A stretch of 9,191 bases of DNA, taken from contig JAEZCY010000149.1 in assembly GCA_023429845.1 (NCBI GenBank), positions 1 to 9,191 of the forward strand. The letters run 5' to 3'. Position numbers and translations under genes: made by a program. Numbering within the stretch: position 1 is the stretch's first letter; the number at the start of each line of letters is the position of its first letter. Positions 1 to 5,546 of this stretch are shown piece by piece. This DNA comes from Acidobacteriota bacterium (GTDB lineage Bacteria; Acidobacteriota; Vicinamibacteria; Vicinamibacterales; Vicinamibacteraceae). The notes under the pieces were generated by a model. It did no database searches. It was not told where the DNA came from and saw only the letters and a list, made by a program, of their open reading frames with translations.

Positions 1-3
1 GGG

Positions 4-23
4 GGGGCGGCCGCGCCCGCCCC
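4..23 (-). terminator. GC hairpin just after the asparaginase gene, possible terminator stem
   Basis: Seen: a 7-bp perfect inverted repeat (GGGGCGG at 4-10 and CCGCCCC at 17-23, loop 6 nt) lies 7 bp beyond the asparaginase stop. On the minus strand it would fold as a GC-rich hairpin. Whether a T-tract follows cannot be seen because the window ends. It may be the stem of an intrinsic terminator closing the pyrH-frr-asparaginase unit, or simply GC-rich sequence. Confidence 0.3.
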
Positions 24-30
24 ACGTCGT

Positions 31-1047
31 TCACGCCAGCGGATCGTCGAAGATCGCGCGGAGCTGCTCATGGTCCTCGGTGTGCCCGAGCGCCAGCATC
101 AACTTCATCCGCGCCTTCACGCCGGCCAGCCGTCCGGCGAAGAGCAGTCCGAGGTCGCGAAGCCCGCGTCCGCCCCCTACGTACCCATAGCGCTCCCGGA
201 CGCTGCCCGCGCCACAACGCGACGTCAGCACCACCGGTAGCCCTGCCCGCACTGCCGCACCCAGGTCGTCGAGCATCGCCGGCGGCACGTTGCCGCGTCC
301 CAGCGCTTCGAGCACCAACCCTCTGGCGCCACTGGCCACCGAGCAGCGTACGAAGCGTCCGTCGGCCCCGGCGGCGACCTTGATCAGGTCGACGTCTGGT
401 TCGATGCGCCGGACGCGCAACAGGCCGTCTGCCCGCGGGTCGCTCCAGTCACCCTCGCGCGGGCTCGACCGCAGATAGCGGACCACGCCTCCGTCGACGA
501 CGCCCACCGGGCCGAACTCGCGCGACTGGAACGACGCCGCCGCCTCGGTGTGCACCTTCTCGACCTCGCGTGCCGACAGGATCTGCTCGTTCATCGCCAC
601 CATGACGCCGCGCGACCGCGACGCAGGCGCGCCAGCGACCTGTACGGCATGGACGAGATTGGCCGGGCCGTCCCAACTCGGCTCGGACATCGTCCGGATG
701 GCACCGACGAGCACGACCGGCTTCTCGGTGCGTAGCGCGATGTCGAGGAAATACGCCGTCTCCTCGAGCGTGTCGGTCCCGTGCGTGATGACCACACCGT
801 CCACGTCCGGGCGCTCGAGCCACGCCGCTACCCGCCGCGCGAGTCGCCACATGTGTTCGGGAGTGACGTGGGGGCCCGGGAGCTGGGCGACGTCTTCGAG
901 TTCGACGTCGGCGATGCCGGTGAGCTGGGGGACGTGCGCGAGGATGTCGTCGCCACGCATGGCCGGGACGGCCGATCCCGATCGCGCGTCGATGCGCATC
1001 GAGATCGTGCCGCCCGTGAAGAGGATGGCGACGCCGGGGAGGCTCAC
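31..1047 (-). CDS. L-asparaginase, cytoplasmic (type II-like active site, no signal peptide)
   Basis: Hydrolyses L-asparagine to aspartate and ammonia. The 338-residue protein has both family signatures: TGGTIS at residues 11-16, with Thr14 as the expected nucleophile, and HGTDTLEET at 89-97, with Thr91 and Asp92. AREVEKVHT around Lys164 matches the catalytic-lysine region of E. coli AnsB better than AnsA, as do ASFQS at 171-175 and GRGNVPP at 250-256. The N terminus enters the first beta strand directly, without a signal peptide, so a cytosolic enzyme is inferred. Residues 1-98 contain no tyrosine, so the mobile-loop Tyr (Tyr25 in E. coli AnsB) has no obvious counterpart. The start is GTG, and GTGA overlaps the frr stop by 4 bp, implying coupled translation. 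Family assignment is firm; glutaminase activity and kinetics cannot be judged. Confidence 0.93.
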   Translation of the reverse strand: MSLPGVAILFTGGTISMRIDARSGSAVPAMRGDDILAHVPQLTGIADVELEDVAQLPGPHVTPEHMWRLARRVAAWLERPDVDGVVITHGTDTLEETAYFLDIALRTEKPVVLVGAIRTMSEPSWDGPANLVHAVQVAGAPASRSRGVMVAMNEQILSAREVEKVHTEAAASFQSREFGPVGVVDGGVVRYLRSSPREGDWSDPRADGLLRVRRIEPDVDLIKVAAGADGRFVRCSVASGARGLVLEALGRGNVPPAMLDDLGAAVRAGLPVVLTSRCGAGSVRERYGYVGGGRGLRDLGLLFAGRLAGVKARMKLMLALGHTEDHEQLRAIFDDPLA

Positions 1048-1613
1048 ACCGTGAGGAGTTCCTGATCCTTCTTCTTCTGCAGTTCGTCGATCTGCGCGAC
1101 GTGCTGGTCGGTCAACTTCTGCACGTCGTCGAGGCTGCGCCGCTCGTCATCCTCGGAGATCTCGTGGTCCTTCGACATCTTCTTCAGCCGGTCGTTGGTC
1201 TCGCGGCGGACCTGGCGCACGCCGTTGCGGCCCTCCTCGGCAAGCTTGTGCACGACGCGCGTGAGTTCCTTGCGGCGTTCCTCGGTGAGCGCCGGTAGCG
1301 GGATTCGCACGATCTTGCCGTCGTTGCTCGGATTGAGCCCGAGGTTCGAGGCGCGAATCGCCTTCTCGATCGCCCCCATCAACTGCGGGTCGAAGGGCTG
1401 TGCGACGATCAGCGTTGGTTCGGGCACCGAGAGCTGCGCCACCTGGTTGAGCGGCATGGAGGAGCCGTAGGCGTCGACGTGCACGCCGTCGAGGAGCGCC
1501 GTGGAGGCGCGCCCCGTGCGCACGCCTGCCATCTCGCGCTTGAGGTGATCGAGCACCCCACCCATCCGCTTCCGGGACTCGTCGAACAGCGAGTTGAGAT
1601 CCGAGACGTCCAT
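1044..1613 (-). CDS. frr: Ribosome recycling factor
   Basis: Acts with EF-G to split post-termination ribosomes from mRNA in the cytoplasm. The 189-residue product is close to the usual 185. It shows the family landmarks: VRTGRAS at 31-37, the IPLPALTEERRKEL block at 104-117 and GVRQVRRETND at 131-141, followed by a long charged helix expected for the three-helix domain. The ATG at 1613 is chosen because it gives the standard N terminus; an in-frame upstream extension would run inside pyrH. It sits 23 bp after the pyrH stop, with AGGA and GGAG stretches in the gap, and its TGA overlaps the GTG of the asparaginase gene. pyrH-frr adjacency is widespread in bacteria. Confidence 0.97.
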   Translation of the reverse strand: MDVSDLNSLFDESRKRMGGVLDHLKREMAGVRTGRASTALLDGVHVDAYGSSMPLNQVAQLSVPEPTLIVAQPFDPQLMGAIEKAIRASNLGLNPSNDGKIVRIPLPALTEERRKELTRVVHKLAEEGRNGVRQVRRETNDRLKKMSKDHEISEDDERRSLDDVQKLTDQHVAQIDELQKKKDQELLTV

Positions 1614-1636
1614 TGTCGTGTGTCCTGCTCCGTATG

Positions 1637-2356
1637 TCAGGCGGTGACCAGTGAACCCACCGGTTCGCCCATGATTGCGCGTCTCATGTTGCCAGGCGCG
1701 TTCAGGTCGAGCACCACGATGGGCATCTTGTTGTCCATGCACAGCGAGATCGCCGTCGCGTCCATCACCTGCAGCCCCCGCTCGAGCACCTGCAGGTACG
1801 TGATGCGGTCGTAACGGGTCGCCGCCGGGTCCTTCTTGGGATCGGCGGTGTAGACGCCGTCCACCTTGGTGGCCTTGAGGATGATGTCGGCCTTCACTTC
1901 CATCGCGCGCAGCGCCGCGGCCGTGTCGGTCGTGAAGTAGGGGTTGCCGGTGCCGGCGGCAAACACCACCACGCGGCCCTTCTCCAGATGCCGGATGGCC
2001 CGTCGGCGGATGAATGGCTCGGCCACGGCACGCATCTCGATCGCCGTGAGCACGCGTGTGGGCACACCGTGATGCTCGAGACCGTCCTGCAGCGCGAGGC
2101 CGTTCATGACGGTGGCCAGCATGCCCATGTAGTCGGCGGTGGCGCGGTCCATGCCCCGGGCACTGCCGGCCATGCCGCGGAAGATGTTGCCGCCGCCGAT
2201 GACGATGGCGACCTGCACGTCGATTGCACGGATCTCGGCAACTTCCTCGGCAATACGCGTGACCACTGCGGGATCGACTCCGTATCCTTGATCGCCCATG
2301 AGGGCTTCGCCGGAGAGCTTCAGGAGGACACGGGAATAGGCGGGACGTAGCGACAT
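1637..2356 (-). CDS. pyrH: Uridylate kinase (UMP kinase)
   Basis: Phosphorylates UMP to UDP with ATP in pyrimidine nucleotide synthesis; the bacterial enzyme is a hexamer of the amino-acid-kinase fold. The 239-residue protein has KLSGEAL at 13-19, GGGNIFRG at 54-61, GTGNPYFTTDTAA at 135-147 and KATKVDGVYTADP at 161-173, all diagnostic. The ATG at 2356 gives the standard PAYSRVLLKLSGEAL start; the in-frame ATG 48 bp upstream would add a non-conserved stretch across the TATAAT box. No Shine-Dalgarno sequence precedes the chosen ATG. It follows the tsf terminator and so probably begins a separate transcription unit with frr and asparaginase. Confidence 0.97.
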   Translation of the reverse strand: MSLRPAYSRVLLKLSGEALMGDQGYGVDPAVVTRIAEEVAEIRAIDVQVAIVIGGGNIFRGMAGSARGMDRATADYMGMLATVMNGLALQDGLEHHGVPTRVLTAIEMRAVAEPFIRRRAIRHLEKGRVVVFAAGTGNPYFTTDTAAALRAMEVKADIILKATKVDGVYTADPKKDPAATRYDRITYLQVLERGLQVMDATAISLCMDNKMPIVVLDLNAPGNMRRAIMGEPVGSLVTA

Positions 2357-2365
2357 GCCGGCGAG

Positions 2366-2371
2366 ATTATA
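2366..2371 (-). promoter_or_regulatory. TATAAT -10 box immediately upstream of pyrH
   Basis: Seen: a consensus TATAAT reads towards pyrH, ending 9 bp before its ATG, in an otherwise very GC-rich stretch. The hexamer 17 bp further upstream (GGCTGC) is a poor -35. Transcription would be expected to start around 2359, leaving a leader of only about 3 nt. With no Shine-Dalgarno sequence before the ATG, this suggests a leaderless mRNA. The box lies downstream of the tsf terminator, which supports a real promoter. Promoter activity is inferred. Confidence 0.5.
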
Positions 2372-2417
2372 GAACGGCCTGGCGGCCTGCAGCCTGAAGC
2401 CCACTGCTGCCTGCGAG

Positions 2418-2453
2418 AAAAAGCGAAGGGCGCCCCGACAGCAGGGCGCCCTC
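2418..2453 (-). terminator. Intrinsic terminator after tsf
   Basis: Seen on the minus strand: GGGCGCCC (2451-2444), an 8-nt loop, GGGCGCCC (2435-2428), then TTCGC and a run of five T (2422-2418). The 8-bp all-GC stem can be extended by an A-T and a G-T pair. It lies 35 bp past the tsf stop and before pyrH. It should end rplM-rpsI-rpsB-tsf transcripts and separate them from pyrH-frr-asparaginase. Confidence 0.8.
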
Positions 2454-2471
2454 GAGCAGGCCGGAGGCTGT

Positions 2472-2485
2472 AGCCCGCAGGGGCT
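2472..2485 (-). repeat. Small hairpin directly after the tsf stop codon
   Basis: Seen: AGCCC and GGGCT arms (5 bp) around a 4-nt loop, starting 2 bp beyond the tsf stop and just before the main terminator. It may help protect the mRNA 3' end or may be chance in GC-rich DNA. Confidence 0.3.
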
Positions 2486-2487
2486 GC

Positions 2488-3348
2488 TTAGGCCTGACTG
2501 GCCTCGCCGACTTTGAAGCGCGCAAAGCCCTTGATCGACAGGGGTGCGCCAATCGACTTGGACACGGCCTCGGCGGCTTGCGAAACCTTGACCTTGGGGT
2601 CGCGAATCGTCGGCTGGTCCACGAGGCAGATCTGCTCGTAGAACGCGCCGAGCTTGCCTTCGATGATCTTGTCGATCACGTTGGCGGGCTTGCCCGACTC
2701 GGCCATCTGCGCGCGGTAGATCTCCTTCTCCTTCTCGACGTCGGCCGCTGGCACCTCGGCGCGGGTCGTGTACGTCGGAGCCGCCGCGGCGACGTGCATC
2801 GCGAGTTCGTTGACGAACGCGCGGAACGCCTCCTGCTTGGCCTGCTCTCCCGTCACGCCATCGATCTGGACGAGCACGCCGATCTTGCCGCCCATGTGGC
2901 TGTAACTGCCGATGTAGTCGGCGCTCAGCTTGGCGGTACGCGGGACGGCCATGTTCTCGCCGACCTTGGCGATCTCCGCCGTGATGCGGCTGCCGACCGG
3001 GCCGTCGGCGGCCACGAGGGCGTCGTGCGGCAGTTCGCTCGAGAACACCGTGCCCGTGATCTCGTCCACGAGGGCCTTGAAGCCGTCGTTGCGCGCCACG
3101 AAGTCGGTCTCGCAGTTGACCTCGGCCAGGACGCCCTTCGTCCGGTCATCGCTCACCTTGATGCCGACGATGCCCTCGGAGGCGACGCGGCCGGCGCGCT
3201 TGGCTGCCTGGGCGAGACCGCGCTTCCGGAGGTACTCGATCGCGGCATCGACGTCGCCATTGCTCTCGGTCAATGCCGTCTTGCACTCCATCATGCCTGC
3301 GCCCGTACGTTCGCGCAGGTTCTTCACCATCTCCGCCGTGATTGCCAT
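2488..3348 (-). CDS. tsf: Translation elongation factor Ts
   Basis: Guanine-nucleotide exchange factor that regenerates EF-Tu-GTP in the cytoplasm. The 286-residue product is near the 283 of E. coli EF-Ts. The N terminus is the conserved UBA-like region (MAITAEMVKNLRERTGAGMM, residues 1-20, then ECKTAL), and the TDFVARND signature that contacts EF-Tu is at 81-88. The later subdomains follow, with the IDKIIEGKLGAFYEQ-type region near the C terminus. The ATG at 3348 is chosen because translation from it begins exactly at the conserved N terminus; the upstream in-frame extension is not conserved in character. The Shine-Dalgarno match is weak (GGAA about 10 nt upstream). It is preceded by a 128-bp gap from rpsB holding two strong hairpins, and followed by a terminator. 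Confidence 0.97.
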   Translation of the reverse strand: MAITAEMVKNLRERTGAGMMECKTALTESNGDVDAAIEYLRKRGLAQAAKRAGRVASEGIVGIKVSDDRTKGVLAEVNCETDFVARNDGFKALVDEITGTVFSSELPHDALVAADGPVGSRITAEIAKVGENMAVPRTAKLSADYIGSYSHMGGKIGVLVQIDGVTGEQAKQEAFRAFVNELAMHVAAAAPTYTTRAEVPAADVEKEKEIYRAQMAESGKPANVIDKIIEGKLGAFYEQICLVDQPTIRDPKVKVSQAAEAVSKSIGAPLSIKGFARFKVGEASQA

Positions 3349-3382
3349 GGGCTCTGATTCCAGAAAAAGGGACGTCATCGTG

Positions 3383-3405
3383 GCGGCGCCTCGTGGAGGG
3401 GCCGC
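3383..3405 (-). repeat. Second hairpin in the rpsB-tsf gap (tsf leader)
   Basis: Seen: arms GCGGCGCCTC (3383-3392) and GAGGGGCCGC (3396-3405) pair at nine of ten positions around a 3-nt loop. It lies 34 bp before the tsf ATG. On the minus strand a T5 run follows only after about 15 nt, so it is not a standard terminator. It could shape tsf translation or mRNA processing; function is unknown. Confidence 0.4.
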
Positions 3406-3409
3406 TACA

Positions 3410-3446
3410 CACAAGAAACGCCGGCCGACGTGACATCGGCCGGCGT
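3410..3446 (-). terminator. Terminator-like hairpin between rpsB and tsf (possible attenuator)
   Basis: Seen: a perfect 10-bp inverted repeat, CGCCGGCCGA (3419-3428) and TCGGCCGGCG (3436-3445), with a 7-nt loop and one more A-T pair outside (3418/3446). On the minus strand it is followed by the T-rich TTTCTTGTGTGT. It lies about 30 bp after the rpsB stop. The T-tract is imperfect, so partial termination that lowers tsf relative to rpsB is more likely than a full stop. tsf must then be read through or have its own promoter, which I could not identify. Confidence 0.55.
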
Positions 3447-3476
3447 GGGGTACATGCCGCGCGCGAGCAGCCGGGC

Positions 3477-4349
3477 TCAGACCGAGGCTGGCGCCGCCGG
3501 TTCGGATGCTGCTGGCTCTGCTGCGGCCGGTTCGGGGGCGCCGGCGTCGGTCTTCGGTGCGCCGGCCCGCAGCGGACGCTGCTGGGCACGCAGGGGCTCG
3601 CCGGCCTTGCCGACGGCTTCGCCATCAGCGCCAATCGTCACGGACGTGTCGGCCTGAGCCGACTCACGCACGCCGCGGCCGGCCAGTACCGCATCGGCGA
3701 TACGCGAGGCGAACAGCCGGATGGCCCGCAGCGCGTCGTCGTTGCCGGGGATGGCGTAGCTGACCTGGTCGGGATCGCAGTTGGTGTCGACGATGCCGAT
3801 GACCGGGATCTTGAGCTTGCGCGCTTCGTCCACGGCGATCTGCTCGTGCTTGGTGTCCACGATGAACACGGCGTCGGGCAGGCGGTCCATGTGACGGATG
3901 CCGTCGAGGTTCTTCTGGAGCTTGCGCTTCTCCTTGTCGAGGCGCGCAATTTCCTTCTTCGACAGCACGTCGTAGCGGCCGTCGGTCTCCATTGCTTCGA
4001 GATCGCGAAGACGCGTCAAGCTGCGCTGAATGGTGGAGAAGTTCGTGAGCAAGCCACCGAGCCAGCGCTGGTTCACGTAGAACATGCCACAGCGCTGCGC
4101 CTCTTCGGCAATCGCTTCCTGCGCCTGCCGCTTCGTGCCGACGAAGAGCAGCGTCCGACCCTCGCTGGCCAGCTGCATCACGAACTGCTCGGCATCCCGG
4201 AACAGGCGCGCGGTCTTGCCGAGGTCGATGATGTAGATGCCATTGCGCTCGCCGAAGATGTACGGCTTCATCTTCGGGTTCCAGCGCTTGGTCTGGTGGC
4301 CGAAATGCACACCAGCCTCGAGCAGGTCTTTGACAGCGATCGGGGTCAA
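3477..4349 (-). CDS. rpsB: 30S ribosomal protein S2 with an Ala/Pro-rich C-terminal tail
   Basis: Structural protein of the small subunit, joining late near S1. Conserved landmarks: LLEAGVHFGHQTKRWNPKM at residues 9-27, NGIYIIDL at 36-43, FVGTKRQA at 69-76, QRWLGGLLTNF at 94-104, the charged LDKEKRKLQKNLDGI coiled-coil region at 137-151 and the IPVIGIVDTNCDP motif at 181-193. The core ends near residue 235 (E. coli S2 is 241 in total). A further stretch of about 55 residues, increasingly rich in Ala, Pro and Glu, brings the protein to 290. The start is TTG at 4349: GGAGG sits 4 nt upstream and no in-frame ATG or GTG lies near the conserved N terminus. A longer in-frame reading with ATG at 4598 would run back into rpsI and is rejected. 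Confidence 0.96.
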   Translation of the reverse strand: MTPIAVKDLLEAGVHFGHQTKRWNPKMKPYIFGERNGIYIIDLGKTARLFRDAEQFVMQLASEGRTLLFVGTKRQAQEAIAEEAQRCGMFYVNQRWLGGLLTNFSTIQRSLTRLRDLEAMETDGRYDVLSKKEIARLDKEKRKLQKNLDGIRHMDRLPDAVFIVDTKHEQIAVDEARKLKIPVIGIVDTNCDPDQVSYAIPGNDDALRAIRLFASRIADAVLAGRGVRESAQADTSVTIGADGEAVGKAGEPLRAQQRPLRAGAPKTDAGAPEPAAAEPAASEPAAPASV

Positions 4350-4358
4350 GCTTCCTCC
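4350..4358 (-). promoter_or_regulatory. Shine-Dalgarno site that fixes the TTG start of rpsB
   Basis: Seen: GGAGG (4358-4354) followed by AAGC and TTG. This is one of the strongest ribosome binding sites in the minus-strand cluster, and it is the main reason for placing the S2 start at TTG just before the conserved LLEAGVHFGHQ block. Confidence 0.75.
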
Positions 4359-4399
4359 AACACCTTCTCGGACGCCTCTTGCGTCCCATGTCGTTACGT

Positions 4400-4418
4400 T
4401 CCGGACGGACCGTCCGGA
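4400..4418 (-). repeat. 19-bp near-perfect palindrome in the rpsI-rpsB gap
   Basis: Seen: TCCGGACGG, a central A, then CCGTCCGGA, that is 9-bp arms around one base. In RNA it could fold as a 7-bp stem with a 5-nt loop. No T-tract follows on either strand, so it is not an intrinsic terminator. It lies 51 bp before the rpsB start. A protein-binding operator or an rpsB leader structure are the options; neither is proven. Confidence 0.5.
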
Positions 4419-4431
4419 CTCGTTTCCTGCG

Positions 4432-4457
4432 CCGGGCCCGGCAACGGCCGGTCCCGG
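4432..4457 (-). repeat. Strong GC hairpin just after the rpsI stop
   Basis: Seen: on the minus strand CCGGGACCGGC pairs with GCCGGGCCCGG (ten pairs, one A-G mismatch) around a CGTT loop, beginning 9 bp past the rpsI stop. It also contains the perfect 12-bp palindrome GCCGGGCCCGGC at 4431-4442. No T-tract follows. It may act as a pause, processing or 3'-stability element between rpsI and rpsB. Confidence 0.45.
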
Positions 4458-4465
4458 GTCCTGCA

Positions 4466-4858
4466 CTAGCGCTTGCTGAACTGGAAGCGCTTGCGAGCGC
4501 CGGCCAGGCCGTACTTCTTGCGTTCCTTGGCGCGCTGGTCGCGCGTGAGCAGGCCGGCCTTCTTCAGGCGACCACGCAGCTCCGCGTTGTACAGGCACAA
4601 CGCCCGCGCAATCCCGAGACGCAGCGCACCGGCCATGCCCGAGATGCCGCCGCCAGCCGTCGTGGCCACCACGTCGAACTTCTCGAGGGTTTCGGTGAGC
4701 ACCAGGGGCGACCGGACCTGCAGACGCAGCGACTCGGTGTTCACCGCGTCGGCAATCGGCTTGTGGTTGATCGTGATCTGGCCACTGCCAGGGCGCAGGA
4801 ACACCCGAGCCGTCGAGGACTTGCGACGCCCGGTACCGTAATACTGGATGACTGCCAC
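4466..4858 (-). CDS. rpsI: 30S ribosomal protein S9
   Basis: Small-subunit head protein whose C-terminal tail reaches the P-site tRNA. The 130-residue product matches the family's usual length. It shows the YYGTGRRKSSTARV N-terminal block (residues 6-19), GGGISGMAGALRLGIARAL at 69-87, LLTRDQRAKERKKYG at 102-116 and the basic tail ending in the typical FQFSKR, whose final Lys-Arg is the conserved tRNA-contacting end. It begins with GTG only 2 bp after the rplM stop, so it is almost certainly co-transcribed and translationally coupled with L13, the usual rplM-rpsI pairing. A 116-bp gap with two strong inverted repeats follows before rpsB. Confidence 0.97.
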   Translation of the reverse strand: MAVIQYYGTGRRKSSTARVFLRPGSGQITINHKPIADAVNTESLRLQVRSPLVLTETLEKFDVVATTAGGGISGMAGALRLGIARALCLYNAELRGRLKKAGLLTRDQRAKERKKYGLAGARKRFQFSKR

Positions 4859-4860
4859 GT

Positions 4861-5292
4861 TTACTGGACCTCGAGAGACTGGGGCTTCTGCGCCTGATGC
4901 GGATGATCGGCGCGCTCGTACACGTTCAACTTGCGGTACATCTGGTCGCCCAGCTTCGTCTTCGGCAACATGCCCCGGATGGCTTCTTCCATCAGGCGCG
5001 CCGGACGACGCTTCCGGAGGTCTTTGGCGCGCTCTTCGCGCAACCCGCCCTCGTAGCCACTGTGGTACCGATACAGCTTCTGCTCTTCCTTGTGACCGGT
5101 CAGCACGGCCTGCGCGGCGTTGACCACGACCACGTGATCACCGCAATCGAGGAACGGCGTGTAGCTCGGCTTGTGCTTGCCCTGCAGGACCTTGGCGGCC
5201 AGGCTGGCCACCCGCCCGAGCGACTGGCCGGCCGCATCGATGACGTGCCAGCGTCGCTCGATGGCGTTGGCGCTCGGAATGAACGTGCTCAT
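4861..5292 (-). CDS. rplM: 50S ribosomal protein L13
   Basis: Early-assembly large-subunit protein. The 143-residue length is standard. Landmarks: RRWHVIDAAGQSLGRVAS at residues 13-30, GDHVVVVNA at 51-59, and the family signature EAIRGMLPKTKLGDQMYRKLNVY at 103-125, followed by the conserved HPHQAQKP. The start is ATG at 5292; AAAGGG ends 5 nt upstream and AAGGAG ends 14 nt upstream. It is the first gene of the ribosomal cluster, transcribed from the TTGACA/TATCAT promoter in the divergent spacer. In E. coli, L13 is reported to repress its own operon through the mRNA leader; a leader hairpin is visible here but shared regulation is only a guess. Confidence 0.97.
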   Translation of the reverse strand: MSTFIPSANAIERRWHVIDAAGQSLGRVASLAAKVLQGKHKPSYTPFLDCGDHVVVVNAAQAVLTGHKEEQKLYRYHSGYEGGLREERAKDLRKRRPARLMEEAIRGMLPKTKLGDQMYRKLNVYERADHPHQAQKPQSLEVQ

Positions 5293-5308
5293 GATGACCC
5301 TTTATGCT

Positions 5309-5329
5309 CCTTGCTGACACACAGCAAAG
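5309..5329 (-). promoter_or_regulatory. Hairpin in the rplM mRNA leader
   Basis: Seen on the minus strand: CTTTGCTG and CAGCAAGG form an 8-bp stem (one T-G pair) around TGTGT. The predicted transcription start is near 5327, so the hairpin would be at the very 5' end of the mRNA. Its 3' arm includes part of the AAGGAG ribosome-binding candidate (5312-5307). It could stabilise the mRNA or serve in feedback control of rplM-rpsI. Confidence 0.4.
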
Positions 5330-5333
5330 GGAG

Positions 5334-5363
5334 ATGATAGGCATCCCGGTCGAGCCGTGTCAA
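5334..5363 (-). promoter_or_regulatory. Sigma70-type promoter of the rplM-rpsI ribosomal operon
   Basis: Seen on the minus strand: TTGACA (5363-5358), an 18-bp spacer and TATCAT (5339-5334). The -35 is a perfect match and the -10 differs at one position. Transcription would start near 5327, giving a leader of about 35 nt. Strength and position fit a housekeeping ribosomal-protein promoter. Confidence 0.8.
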
Positions 5364-5454
5364 CAACTTCCGTAAGGCCGGCGCGCCGCTCCGGCCCACG
5401 CGCATACCCCACATTCCCGCCCTTGGTTAGCCCGTCGTCGCTTCTCCGACAGGC

Positions 5455-5474
5455 GCTGTCACAATTCTGGCAGC
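5455..5474 (+). promoter_or_regulatory. Inverted repeat upstream of pilM, candidate activator-binding site
   Basis: Seen: GCTGTCA, 6 bp, TGGCAGC, which are 7-bp arms with one mismatch. Its centre is about 108 bp upstream of the start predicted from the sigma54 motif, the usual distance for enhancer-type activators. The link to a specific regulator is inference. Confidence 0.35.
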
Positions 5475-5546
5475 ACGCGCACGCCCCTGTCTGGTCAGAA
5501 CTGCACGGCTCGATGGCGCAGCTCCCGAAGTCGTTGCAAAACTGAC

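Noticed and set aside
1..30. G-run and GCGGCCGC at the window start as a special element
   Set aside because: Only 30 bp is visible; apart from the short hairpin it is ordinary GC-rich sequence.
2578..3357. Long plus-strand open frame opposite tsf (259 codons)
   Set aside because: It is the antisense shadow of tsf in GC-rich DNA, with repetitive Leu/Ala/Asp/Val/His composition; tsf is certain on the other strand.
4400..4457. The rpsI-rpsB palindromes as intrinsic terminators
   Set aside because: Neither is followed by a T-rich stretch on the minus strand, so they are listed as inverted repeats only.
3342..4469. Long plus-strand open frame opposite rpsB (375 codons)
   Set aside because: Antisense shadow of rpsB; no domain recognised, and it spans the intergenic hairpins at both ends.
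4350..4598. Upstream in-frame extension of rpsB to an ATG inside rpsI
   Set aside because: It would add 83 non-conserved residues, overlap rpsI and cross the two palindromes; the TTG with GGAGG sits just before the conserved S2 N terminus.
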